A DNA stretch of 64,000 bases from positions 43,551 to 107,550 of the forward strand of contig BLSF01000095.1 in assembly GCA_012862575.1 (NCBI GenBank). The letters run 5' to 3'. This DNA is from Parietichytrium sp. I65-24A. Its lineage: Eukaryota; Sar; Bigyra; Thraustochytrida; Thraustochytriidae. This document shows, piece after piece, positions 11,801-20,666 of the stretch. A program made the translations under genes and the position numbers. Within the stretch, counting starts at the first letter, position 1. The number at the start of each line of letters is the position of its first letter. Under the pieces are notes generated by a model that was not told the origin of the DNA, ran no database searches, and saw only the letters and a list, made by a program, of their open reading frames with translations.

Positions 11801-11880
11801 CCGCAACATCCTCTTCCAAATCCAACATATCCGCTGACTACGACAATGTTACGCCAGCTACAATTCCAGGAATGTTCCAG
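8818..11880. repeat. Tandem array of four 770-795 bp units
   Basis: Four head-to-tail copies start at about 8818, 9613, 10398 and 11183. The phrase GGGATGCTCGTGTTCAACTC recurs at 9101, 9880, 10673 and 11443. Copies 2-4 and the right part of copy 1 are near-identical by eye. The left part of copy 1 (about 8818-9030) is clearly diverged, and copy 4 stops at about 11880, roughly 85 bp short of a full unit. Indels between copies (six against seven T in the run before GTCTACGGG) break any shared reading frame, and the recurring 73-codon frame has only a TTG start. Coding is therefore unlikely. It could be a satellite, a repeated non-coding RNA unit or a regulatory array. No rRNA, tRNA or snRNA sequence was recognised. 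Confidence 0.93.
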
Positions 11881-12150
11881 CTTCGTTAAAAGATTCATGC
11901 CTGGGTTGGTCGCGCAACTATTTTATTTTTCTGTGCCAAGTCGAGCCGTTTGTTATTGATGAAAATAAGGTTCGAGTGTTTATAGAGTTCGTAGAGTTGA
12001 TAGATATCCGAACGATTGCACACAAGTCTGCAAACTTGGCAATGGCTCGCCCGCTGTCAATGCGGCAAGAATAGAAATGTACAGAGCGTGAGTCGCCAGA
12101 GCGCGAAAGCGTTCTCGTGTCTGCCGGCAAGGCGACGTCAAGAGGAGCTC
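11881..12150. other. Spacer between tandem array and membrane-protein gene
   Basis: This is about 270 bp of unremarkable sequence after the array, just downstream of the stop of the minus-strand membrane-protein gene. It should contain that gene's 3' end. No frame or repeat is evident. Confidence 0.5.
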
Positions 12151-12789
12151 TCAGCTGCTCTGGGCCACGTACGATATGAGAGGCAACATCTCCACAAGAT
12201 CGCGAACCAAGCTCTCAGGCTGAACCTCAAAACTGTGAATTTGCGATCGGAGGTTGTAAAGCATGTCATCGAAAACGCCCTCACTCACCAAAATGGAAAA
12301 GATCATACTCACCGTGCCAGTGATGTGCCACTTGACGTGGTTCTCGCGCCAGTTTGCGCTGCGAACCGGATACTTGCGACACTCTTCCAAGAAACGGAAT
12401 GGAATCACACCAGAGATGAGCTGTGCGCCAAATTTTAACCACACCAAACCCTCCATCCAGTCGTCGTGGAAGAAGAACCAACGTGTACTGATCCACGCCA
12501 GGTACACTGCGCCAATAGCAGCTGTAATGCGGTCGCCAAGGTCCAAGTAATAGTGATTTACGAACACAGCGTCGGCAAGGGTAGAGCAAAGTGTCATGAA
12601 GATAAAATACAGCGCGCCATACACGTCCCCAAACAAGTACATGGTCAACGAGACGGCCAAAAAGAGTAGGCACGAGAGGCCCACCTTGATATCGATCATG
12701 ATTTCAGGGTCGTGAACCTCCACCCACTCGTGACCCTCAATGCTCGAGGGCCGAGTAAAAATGTTGAAGTGCCTCAGCACGAACTTCAT
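12151..12789 (-). CDS. Multi-pass membrane protein, possibly CREST/PAQR-like
   Basis: This 212-residue protein has its ATG at 12787-12789. The open frame extends upstream only to a GTG. About five hydrophobic segments can be seen (around residues 35-53, 57-77, 88-106, 117-132 and 155-170). A Ser in the second segment (S69), an Asp-containing stretch (YLDLGDR, 81-87) and a late H-V-K-W-H motif (H151, H155) resemble the Ser/Asp/His metal-site pattern of the CREST superfamily (alkaline ceramidases, PAQR receptors, TMEM8/Myomaker). The first conserved His is not evident, so enzyme activity cannot be asserted. If the resemblance is real, it would be a membrane lipid hydrolase or receptor. An unrelated membrane family is the alternative. 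Confidence 0.75.
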   Translation of the reverse strand: MKFVLRHFNIFTRPSSIEGHEWVEVHDPEIMIDIKVGLSCLLFLAVSLTMYLFGDVYGALYFIFMTLCSTLADAVFVNHYYLDLGDRITAAIGAVYLAWISTRWFFFHDDWMEGLVWLKFGAQLISGVIPFRFLEECRKYPVRSANWRENHVKWHITGTVSMIFSILVSEGVFDDMLYNLRSQIHSFEVQPESLVRDLVEMLPLISYVAQSS

Positions 12790-14317
12790 CCTCGCCACGC
12801 CAATCAGCCCCTGTGCTGCCACATGCAGTTCAACCCGCGCCCTGCCTTCCCCAAGCGCTCGTCTTCACAACGCACGCACAGCCCAGCTGATAACCTCCCC
12901 AGACAGACGGTTAGGTCTTGGGGGTTCTATCAAAGCGCGCCTTTCCCTACGAATTCCTGTCTGCCCTTGTGTGCAAATTCGGAGGGCCGCGAGACCAAAG
13001 CACCAACGAATGCCTTCTCCGCGCCACCCTGCACCGTGGAGCACCGTGGAGCACCGCGAGCACACTGCTCTGGTAGACAATTTTTTCGGTGATTTGGGTG
13101 AGAAGCTTTTAGTGCTGGACTTGGACTCCCTCTGGCATTAACACATTGGACACTCCTAAGCGCCAGCTTCGCCAACCACAGTGAATGAACTTAGTGTTAC
13201 TACTTACTTGACAGTGAATGAACGCAGTCTGAGCATGTCTGAACCCGTGTGGACGATCGATCTCTCGACCAAGCATGACCAAGCGCGGCCCCGCAAGTCG
13301 GCCACATCATGATCGCGAAACAATTTTTTAGTTCTTTTTTAATTTATAAAATGAAAGTGAATTAGTTTATTGTTGATCAACCAAGAAAAAAGAAAAGAGA
13401 ACTTCGAAAAACATCTGTGAAACGGCCATTCTCCTTCTTCCACACTGCCACGACAGCTCCTAAGGATCGCGCTATCTCACGCTACCAATCAGAAGGAAGG
13501 TGTGCGAGAGGAGCACTTCTCTGTTCTCACACCCTGACCTACGGGGAAAAGGTCGGTCGGATGATTAGAGGGTTGGCGTTGGTGATCGTTGTAGTGTGAT
13601 GTGTGGCAAGTTGTGTGGTGATGTGTGGCGAGAAAGAGAGAGAGATAGAGAGAGAGAAAGGGAAAGCGAAGCAGACCCACAACACTCGAACTGGGCACTG
13701 CGAGCGCAGCAATGTGGTCGGATGTCGTTGGCGATACTGATTGATTGAGGTTCGGTCGAGCAGAAGAGGCTCGAAAGAAGAAGCTCGAAGATGGATTTGT
13801 AAGTACTGCAAGGAGATGTGCGGAGGCTGAGGAGGGCGAATTCGAGAAGTTATTTTTTCGTTTGTGTTGGTGCTGGTGCTGGCGTTGGTGTTGGGGAAGG
13901 GCGAACGACTGGTAATGCGTGCCTCGGCTAGGTTCTGCCTCATTGGGGCTCAGCCATTGGTTCTGGCATTTAAACTCCAGTCAAGATTGATTCGCTCTCA
14001 AGCAGGGGAACTCCTTCGTTACGTCTTAAAATTTTGTGTGGGACGTTTCGGTCCTCCGCTGAGAACATGTTTCAGAATATACGGCCTGAATTCGATGATG
14101 CAGCTCATTGGGTGCCTGGCTTTTTTAAGTCTTGCACTCTTCCCATGCTGTATCATTTACATCAGTGCCAATAGCGTTTCTTGCTACTAGGGGTGGGGAC
14201 CTTTGATTCTAGTCTTCACTTTCAAATTGCAAGAGAAATTCTGATTGGACCAGTGTTGGGACGGACGGGTGTGGAGGGAAACAAGGGGAGAACGAGGGAG
14301 GCCTTTTTTAGGTTCTT
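12790..14317. other. Intergenic region, no supported gene
   Basis: This 1.5-kb stretch lies between the start of the membrane-protein gene and the 3' end of METTL9. It contains CACCGTGGAG repeats near 13035-13060, a GAGAGA-rich stretch near 13630-13665, and a TGGTGCTGGTGCTGGCGTTGG stretch near 13867-13890. A 108-codon hydrophobic frame (13864-14190, +) begins without ATG and is low-complexity at its start. It is not called. Confidence 0.45.
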
Positions 14318-15510
14318 TTACAATCCGCTGTGGTGGTTTTCTTCGGCTAACTCTTGACTTTCATGTAAATCTGCAGTTGGAGCGTCTGATTGTCCATCTT
14401 TTACTACCGTTGTCGCGTCCGTGACTGCTGGTATTTTGCACACAATTATGGAGTCAGAAAGGACATAATAAGGCTGTCTCTGATCTCCTTCAGAGATATA
14501 CGGAACCCGGGAGACTGAAGTTACTTCGAAGCCCATGGGAAGGATCTCGCGCTCCACTAAAGCTTTCAGCGAAACTTCAAACGAGGCCCTGTCTTTACAT
14601 GAGCTCCCCTGCATATCAAGCAGCTCAGATGGCTGAAGCTGTCTGGTGCCATCTTCGACAAACGGACACCACGGCTACGTGTAGAGCGCGCATATTATTG
14701 TTAGCATTAAAACAACACTGTCTTCCATTTCCATCAACAATGCTCAACAACAAATCTCAGCTGAGCAGATGATCTCATCGTTCAAGCAAGAGGTCTGCTC
14801 CAAAGTTCGTCGTAGTAGTTCCAACTCTGCTTGAGACTTACCAAAACAACCGCTAAAATCAGACGTCCCGTCTCCGGTTTCAACCTATCCTTCAGGTCCC
14901 TCAGTAGCGTGAGAGGTTTATCCGCGCGATCGAGCACATTAAAGCAAGTAATAACATCAAACTCAGTTTTGGGGAGTTCCTCCTCAGTAGGCACAATGCA
15001 CTCCCAGCCCCTGCCTCGCAGCACCTTGGCCATCACCGTCGACGTCTCTGTGGTGACCACTCTGTCAAACAAATCAGCAAACCTCGCCGTGATCGACCCG
15101 TCGCCGCTGCCAATGTCCAGCAGATTGAGGCCCTGCTTCCTGGCCCCACCCGCATCACCATCACCATCTCCATCAGCGCCAGCATCGATTCCCGCGACCG
15201 GCGCAAGCTTTAGGAACTGCTCTCGCGACAACACAAACATCCCGCCCCTGCCCACCATTCCATTGGCGTCGGTTCTCGACATGAACGTTCTGAGGAACGT
15301 CGCCATCCCATCCTTCAACGCGCTGGGCTGGCAACCTTCCACGAAAGTGCGCGTCTCCGCGTCCATTCCCAGCTGCACCCACCGCGAACGAACGGCCTCG
15401 CCCACTTGCTCGTCGTCCACGTGATACACCAGCGGAGGCTTGTTCGGCGCCATCCTCCCCGCAGCTCCCACCGACGTCATCCGCTCCCACGAGCCCCACC
15501 GCGCGAACAT
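14318..15510 (-). CDS. METTL9: METTL9/DREV-type protein-histidine methyltransferase, two exons
   Basis: The coding sequence is split. Exon 1 is 15510-14842 (223 codons, ATG at 15508-15510) and exon 2 is 14674-14318. Joined, they give about 341 residues. METTL9 family enzymes N-methylate histidines in His-x-His motifs. The Rossmann SAM-binding motif LDIGSGDGS lies at 131-139. The family phrases FDVITCFNVLDRADKPLTLL and GRLILAVVL are in exon 1. Exon 2 continues the same motif as PWCPFVEDG and then gives VSRVPYISEGD and YYVLSDSIIV, matching the METTL9 C-terminus. The join falls between two whole codons exactly where the conserved block continues. A Gly/Asp-rich insert (about 109-122) is local. 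Without splicing, exon 1 would read through to an unrelated tail. Confidence 0.93.
14675..14841 (-). other. Spliceosomal intron of the METTL9 gene (167 nt)
   Basis: On the minus strand the intron begins GTAAGT (14841-14836) and ends TAG (14677-14675). A consensus branch site TGCTAACA lies at 14706-14699, with the candidate branch A about 26 nt before the acceptor. Removing it restores the conserved METTL9 block across phase 0. It is the only intron in the window supported by both splice signals and protein homology. Confidence 0.9.
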
Positions 15511-16119
15511 GAAGCAGCAGCAGAGGCAGCAGAGGCACGCTCGCTACTGTTATACCTAGATACCGACCTACTGTACTCGTGTCCTCGAGTACCCCCCCCC
15601 ACCCCCTCAGTCACCGACGACTGTACGCGCACCTCTCCTAGTGGATACAATACGATGGCGTAGTCCTCCGCGTGCAAACCCGAGTCCGGTTTGAAGTGGC
15701 CACGGATTGCGATAGGTGCGAACTGAGGGAGAATGCGCCTGTTCTTGTAGGTTTGCGGAACACAAGCAACAACAACAACAATAACAACTCTGGGACTACT
15801 AGTAGCGGTGTATAGCGAATAGTGGTACGCTGCTGGTGTGGAGCTAGTCTAGTTTTCGTACCCTCAGGTTGGAACGTGAGGGAGCAGAGGCGCGCCGCGG
15901 ACGGGCATTGACATTGACATTGTTATTGTTATTGTTATTGTTATTGATATTTTGCGAAGAGCTCGCTGAGTTTGACTGTCAGTATTGTAAGAGTCGGGAT
16001 CTCGGTTGTCGGTGCGATAACTCAGTTCGGCGCGGCTGAGAGAAGAGAGAAAAGTGAAAAGAGAAAAGGCGCGGGACAATTTGCGGGAAGAAGAGTGTTC
16101 GAGCAGGAGAAGAGCGAGG
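15511..16119. promoter_or_regulatory. Divergent intergenic region METTL9 / COX11
   Basis: This 609-bp region lies between divergent starts and must hold both promoters. It has a CAACAACAACAACAATAAC run (about 15764-15787), a C-tract near 15591-15604, and a run of ATTGTTATTGTTATTG units (about 15908-15950) some 170 bp before the COX11 ATG, followed by a GA-rich leader. No specific factor site is claimed. Confidence 0.5.
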
Positions 16120-16791
16120 ATGGCGTTCCAAGGGGTGGGTGTGCTGGGAAGATTAGCGCTTCGAAGTGGGCATGTGGTGCCAGGTTCGGGGTTTTGCAGA
16201 CGGCCAATAGGGCTCCCGGGAGTATCGCGTCAGATGTCTACAGCGAGTGAATCGGCCGAGCGCAATAAAAGTGTTTTGCTGTACTTGATGTCCGTGGTGG
16301 TCGCGGGTGTGGGACTGAGCTATGCAGCTGTGCCTCTGTACAAAGTTTTCTGCCAGGTCACTGGATATGGTGGTACAACGCAGCACGCATCAATGGAGCA
16401 AGCGCGCAAGATGGCTCCAGTGCCGGGAGCTGCTCCGGTAACCGTGCGTTTTGCCGCTACTACGAGCGATTCCATTCCATGGACCTTCAAGCCTCAACAA
16501 CGCGAGGTGACCGTGGTCCCGGGAGAGACGGCGCTGGCGTTCTACACTGCGCATAACAAGAGTGACGAGGCCATCACCGGAGTTGCAACGTACAATATCA
16601 CCCCAGCCAAAGCAGGCATTTACTTCAATAAAATTCAGTGCTTTTGCTTTGATCAGCAGCGGCTCAAGCCCAAAGAGGAAGTCGACATGCCAGTGTTCTT
16701 CTATATTGACCCAACCTTTGCAGACGACCCACAGATGGAAGGCGTGCACAACATCATTCTCAGCTACACATTCTTCCAGGCCAAAAACTGA
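16120..16791 (+). CDS. COX11: Cytochrome c oxidase assembly protein COX11 (copper chaperone)
   Basis: This 223-residue protein starts at ATG 16120. COX11 is an inner-membrane copper chaperone that delivers Cu to the CuB site of COX1. Residues 1-45 are Arg-rich with no acidic residue before position 43, as in a mitochondrial presequence. One membrane segment follows at about 51-74, then the conserved VPLYKVFCQVTGYGG (C78). The soluble beta domain carries the copper motif CFCF (C174, C176) in the family phrase FNKIQCFCFDQQRL, and VFFYIDP. Length and domain order are normal, with no missing key residue. It converges with ISCA2, another mitochondrial metal-assembly gene. Confidence 0.97.
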   Translation: MAFQGVGVLGRLALRSGHVVPGSGFCRRPIGLPGVSRQMSTASESAERNKSVLLYLMSVVVAGVGLSYAAVPLYKVFCQVTGYGGTTQHASMEQARKMAPVPGAAPVTVRFAATTSDSIPWTFKPQQREVTVVPGETALAFYTAHNKSDEAITGVATYNITPAKAGIYFNKIQCFCFDQQRLKPKEEVDMPVFFYIDPTFADDPQMEGVHNIILSYTFFQAKN

Positions 16792-17307
16792 TAAGATGAC
16801 TCTGCTTTAGTATTTTTAGCTTGCTTGGAGGTAGATCCACTTACAATTAAAATTGATCAAGCTTTTGTCCTCTTTCTCTAATACTAGAAAAGAGAACTAG
16901 GGAAAGGTCTCCTTCAGTTGCATGGAAGATATATTTCGGGGCAGAGAGAGAGTGTTGACACTGTATCCATTCTACACCTTCCCTTTTTTTCTTTCTCCAA
17001 TTCAACGTGCAGTTTTAATGGTGGTGTATTTTATATTTTTTGCTAAAGTAGTGTTTTTTCTTTGTTAATTAATTTAACTGTCAATTCAATTTGATCTTCG
17101 TACAACTTGGCACAAAGTGAACGATCGCCCCTCTTGAAAATGCATATTTCATGTTTTCTATTGAGCGAGTGCGAGTGTAGTAGATACAGGACAAATCATA
17201 TGATTTCTGGATGGCGAAGAAGCGCGCAAAACAGGTGCACATGTGGATGACGACAAAAACGGACGTTGCCGGATTCAGCAACAACAGGTTTAGCGAAAGG
17301 AATTGCA
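16792..17307. other. Convergent spacer COX11 / ISCA2
   Basis: This 516-bp, AT-rich region lies between the two stops, with T-rich runs near 16982-17065 and several ATT/TAATTAATTTAA stretches suitable for 3'-end formation. No gene is evident. Confidence 0.55.
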
Positions 17308-17775
17308 CTAAAACCCCTTGGCTGCAAAGCTTGTTCCGCAACCACAGCCTTTTTCAGCATTCGGGTTGTCCACCACCTCAAACGACCTGCGGATCAAATC
17401 CTCGGTAAAATCGATCGTAGACCCCTTGACCAGCTCCAGCGACGTCTCGTCCACGATCACCGACTCGCCGAATTTCTCAAACACGCGATCCTCCTCCGTC
17501 GGCTGCTCATCCGTCACATTAAAAACATACGAAAACCCCGAGCACCCTCCGCCCTCCACGGCCAGTCGCAGCGCCAGCTTGTCTTTGCCCTTCAACGCGC
17601 GCAATTTCCTCAGCCTCTCAGCCCCTCGCTCCGTCAGCGTCACTCCTTCCTCATCCACGACCTTGCTCTCCTCCTGCTGCGCCGAAAACAGCCTCACTTG
17701 CCCGAGTCCGCGCGCCAACAGCCCGCCACTTCTAGCGCTCTTCTGCGCTGCTCGCGCCGCGTAATTCGCCAGCAT
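17308..17775 (-). CDS. ISCA2: Mitochondrial iron-sulfur assembly protein ISCA2-like (A-type carrier)
   Basis: This 155-residue protein has its ATG at 17773-17775 (two codons upstream is only a GTG). A-type carriers act late in mitochondrial Fe-S biogenesis and, with ISCA1 and IBA57, help form [4Fe-4S] clusters. The N-terminus (about 1-33) is Arg/Ala-rich with no acidic residues, as in a mitochondrial presequence. The HesB/IscA domain covers about 45-155 and has all three cluster-ligand cysteines: C78 in GGGCSGFSY, and C144 and C146 in GCGCGTSF. The phrase SLELVKGSTIDF and the stretch DDLIRRSF-like (EDLIRRSFEVVDNPNA) point to ISCA2 more than ISCA1. Confidence 0.95.
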   Translation of the reverse strand: MLANYAARAAQKSARSGGLLARGLGQVRLFSAQQEESKVVDEEGVTLTERGAERLRKLRALKGKDKLALRLAVEGGGCSGFSYVFNVTDEQPTEEDRVFEKFGESVIVDETSLELVKGSTIDFTEDLIRRSFEVVDNPNAEKGCGCGTSFAAKGF

Positions 17776-18358
17776 CTTCACTCTTCAAAGCCCTCAGCTC
17801 CTTTATACACTTATTGCCACACCTGCAAATTCGTTGCCGCCGTGAGACTGGTATGCCCACGAGCTCACCGGCTTGCTTGCTGGCTTGCACCGGTCCTATA
17901 TCGCGAGGACACTTGACTCTACTCGTTAGCGTACGCGTTCGTATGTGCGCGTACACTTCGTCTCTCTCTCTCTGGTACTGAGTAGAATACTGACTGTGAG
18001 TACTGTGAGTACTGTGAGTACAGCCAGGCTGCAATTGGGAGACTGTCGTTTGTGTGAGTAGATGAGTGTAAGGAGTGAGGAGGGAGTTATTGTGGCACAG
18101 TGAGCTGCGGGGATAGGCCGATGGGTAGCCGGGGGACTAGCGCTTGTCGGGAGAACCCAGTGCAAGAACCGCGAGAACCGAGCTGGACGGACCTTCGAGA
18201 ACCGGGGTAAGGGCGTATAGGACCAAACTGTGATGGGAATTGGGTTCCTCAGAACGGTCCCTCGCGGAAGACGGAGTGTCTGGATGCGCTTTGTTATGCT
18301 GGTGGAAAGTCTGCGCAATAATTTTGGGTTCCCCTGGTTTGCCAATTAAAATTGTGGC
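17776..18358. other. Upstream region of ISCA2 with a 9-bp tandem repeat
   Basis: Three near-perfect copies of CTGTGAGTA lie at about 17993-18020, roughly 220 bp upstream of the ISCA2 start, next to a TCTCTCTC run. No gene is seen in this stretch. Confidence 0.55.
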
Positions 18359-18359
18359 A

Positions 18360-18505
18360 CCCCACCTTCCGATAGGGTTTGTTTACGCTGCACCAATTTC
18401 AAGTGAAGCCACGAAGTGCAGCGTAAACAAACCCTAAATTGTGGCAAAATTGTGGAGCCAAGAGGTCACGAGTGCAGCGCAAACAAACCCTGTTGGAAGG
18501 TGGGG
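18360..18505. mobile_element. Short inverted-repeat element (MITE-like)
   Basis: A 34-bp left arm (18360-18393, CCCCACCTTCC...ACGCTGCAC) is matched in inverted orientation by a right arm (18472-18505, GTGCAGCGCAAAC...AAGGTGGGG) with only a few mismatches, making an element of about 146 bp. A third partial copy of the arm (18416-18435) sits inside. The same arm, with 15 bp of extra flanking identity, recurs alone at 58160-58208. No transposase gene is present, so the element is non-autonomous if mobile. Target-site duplications are not obvious. Confidence 0.75.
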
Positions 18506-18918
18506 CGACTATTGGGGACAAAAGAAAAAAGGTTATCCGAAAGAGGAGGATCCTAAAACCAATGACAAATTCATGTATCACACGGAGCACATGGTGGACC
18601 ATAAATCCGTCTGCAAGTCTGCCTGGCATCTGATAGAATGCTGGGATTTGGAAAACCTGTCCTTTGTAGTGAGTTTAGACTTGAATGCGAGATACGCATC
18701 ACTTCGAAGCATTCATGGCGGGAGAACGGTGTCATATGTAAGCGATGGTTCTGGACCGTGCATCAGAGGGCTTATTATGGCATTTCATTGCTGAGGAACT
18801 ATGAGAGCCAAAAGTTCGAAAACCCTGACAATCGTTACAGCCGTATTCGCCCACGAGAGTTGAAGTATATCGAGGATCGGAACAAAATCTGAGAGGTTAA
18901 CATTGGTGCATTTCTTTA
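18506..18918. other. Spacer downstream of the broken P-loop locus
   Basis: This is about 410 bp. A plus-strand frame (18441-18794) begins with GTG inside the inverted-repeat element, and another overlaps it at 18638-18892. Neither has a credible start or a family match. A fragment of a dead gene cannot be excluded. Confidence 0.4.
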
Positions 18919-19701
18919 TTATTGAGAGCCACAAATCTCCTCTCCTAATTTGACGACCTCTCGCCATTTGGCCCAAGAATCCATCTTCAGCGCTTCTTCC
19001 ACTTTATCAGACAGGTCCAAGAGCAACCCCGTATCATCGCGATCGCCACCAAATCCCCTCAGTACTTTGTCTCCATACTCGCAAGATGTCCCTTGGTTTT
19101 CATCTGCCTCAAGCACAGCGCGGCACCAACCTTGCACGTCCTCGGCATGGTCAAGAACATTCCACACACACAGTCTGCCAAATCGACTCCTTCGGCGCCG
19201 CATGGTCCGCACGACTGCCGAATAAATCAATTCGCGTCTCCCCATGTCATATCGAAATTGGCAAACGTGCTGAGGCCACCGGGCGGGCTCCAAAGCAGCA
19301 CAAAATCACTGTCCAAAGTTTGAACGAGACCCTTGCGAGACCACACGAGCATGCTGGTCCGCCAGTTGTAAACCCGTCAAACTCGTCAGTGTCTTTTGTG
19401 AGTGGTGCGCTGCGAAACGTGTCAAACATTCAAGAGAGCTGGAAGGTTTGAGCGAGGGTTCGGCTTCGATAAGATGAACGGCCGTCAAATCCGACGCGCT
19501 GTCTCCGTGCAGCTGCGCCATTATCACAGACTTGCCACTGCCCGGGTATCCAACGAGGCCAGCTAGACCCTGGCGGCACGTGTGGCCCAGGCCTCCACCT
19601 CTCCAAAGAGCCACGCTCGCCTATTCCTTCACCAACTCCAGCTGCGCGTGCGAGACCTCCTCCGCTCCGGTCTCCATCGATTCTACTCTCGCACGTTTCA
19701 T
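18919..19701 (-). pseudogene. P-loop NTPase-like locus broken by frameshifts and a stop
   Basis: A coherent protein can be followed from an ATG at 19699-19701 to a TAA at 18919, but in changing frames. The first frame has an in-frame TAG at 19621-19623, then a Walker A motif GYPGSGKS (about 19530-19553). The reading then needs one extra base at 19424-19426, at 19370-19372 and at 19229-19230 to continue through NWRTSMLVWSRKG, FVLLWSPPGG and LCVWNVLDHAEDVQGWC to the end. All three shifts are of the same kind, one base missing, and each lies at a short T run on the coding strand. A gene decayed by deletions, homopolymer errors in the assembly, or unusual expression are the options. The TAG could instead lie in a small intron. 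Family not recognised beyond the P-loop. It is divergent from the next gene, 113 bp away. Confidence 0.7.
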
Positions 19702-19814
19702 TCTGCGCTGTGCAGCGCGGACGGAAGAAAGCGCAACGAGGCTAAACAAACTTGAAGCCAAGCCAAACGTTGCCTTTGGAGAAGCGACTCTGGTCTAGCT
19801 TGAGAAGGAGGATC

Positions 19815-20666
19815 ATGACGTGGTGGTGGTGGACAGCCAAGTCGTGGGCGGAGTTCGCCGCGTGGACGGTGGGCAGCGTGGGCGGCGTGGCGCTGAGCGG
19901 GACGCTGGCAGGGCCCATCGGAGTGGCGGCGTGCGCGTTCGGCGGCACAGCGTTGGTGGCGGCTCGGGCGTGGCAAGGGTGGACGGGCGCTTCCGGCGCA
20001 GAAGCTGTGAGTGCTGGAGGCCTCGCCAAAGCGCTGTGCGTGTTGCCGCTAGGACTCGGAGCGGTGAGCTTGTTCGCCGCCCTGGATGTGAAGAAGCAGA
20101 GACGTTGGGCCAGGGAGTTTAACTGGTATGTGAACTTTGCTGTGCTTGGGAATATTCTGATGATGGTGTTTGTGCCGGGAGGCGACACGGTGCGAGCGTG
20201 GTCCAGCAGAGTCACTTGCTGCCTTCTTGGCACATGGCTGGCGAAAGAGATGCGCGCGGTGAAATGGCGGCCGAACCGCATCATGCCGGACGGAACCTTT
20301 GTCTTCAATGCTTCGCCGATGTCATGGTGTCTAAGTCACGCCGTGTACAGGGCAATTCTAGTGACGTTGCCTGCATTCGAAACGCGAAGATACGTCTTGA
20401 TGGAACCTCTGAGCTTGTCACTCATGTTTTGGTTTCGTCACAAGGGTATGTCTGCAGCCGATTTCTTCGGGGCGGCGGACACCTTGGTGGTTGCTACGAT
20501 GACTGCAGTATCAATTCTTGTAGACTACGACCCAGCTCCGCTCCACTTTTCTGCAACCTTCGACTGGGCCTGCGTCGTCATTCACGCCTGCATCAGCGCT
20601 TTCGCAATAAGGCAAATTTCAAGAGCTAGCGTTTCAAAGTCGGTCCGAATGGATCAGGAGGAATAG
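19815..20666 (+). CDS. Unidentified multi-pass membrane protein
   Basis: This 283-residue protein uses the ATG at 19815. The open frame extends upstream only to a TTG at 19752. It begins with an unusual MTWWWWTAKSW stretch, followed by Gly/Ala-rich hydrophobic segments (about 14-50) and then roughly five to six further segments (around 68-88, 105-122, 136-148, 172-188, 195-210, 218-236, 244-262). A short basic loop (DVKKQRRWARE) and a polar tail (RASVSKSVRMDQEE) flank them. No signal peptide motif, catalytic motif or transporter signature was recognised. The start is supported by the purine-rich AGGAGGATC context and by the hydrophobic N-terminus directly after it. Confidence 0.75.
   Translation: MTWWWWTAKSWAEFAAWTVGSVGGVALSGTLAGPIGVAACAFGGTALVAARAWQGWTGASGAEAVSAGGLAKALCVLPLGLGAVSLFAALDVKKQRRWAREFNWYVNFAVLGNILMMVFVPGGDTVRAWSSRVTCCLLGTWLAKEMRAVKWRPNRIMPDGTFVFNASPMSWCLSHAVYRAILVTLPAFETRRYVLMEPLSLSLMFWFRHKGMSAADFFGAADTLVVATMTAVSILVDYDPAPLHFSATFDWACVVIHACISAFAIRQISRASVSKSVRMDQEE

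Noticed and set aside
13864-14190. 108-codon hydrophobic plus-strand frame
   Set aside because: No ATG at its start, low-complexity Leu/Val beginning and no recognised motif.
18441-18794. 117-codon plus-strand frame after the inverted-repeat element
   Set aside because: It starts at GTG inside the element and has no family match. At most a gene fragment.
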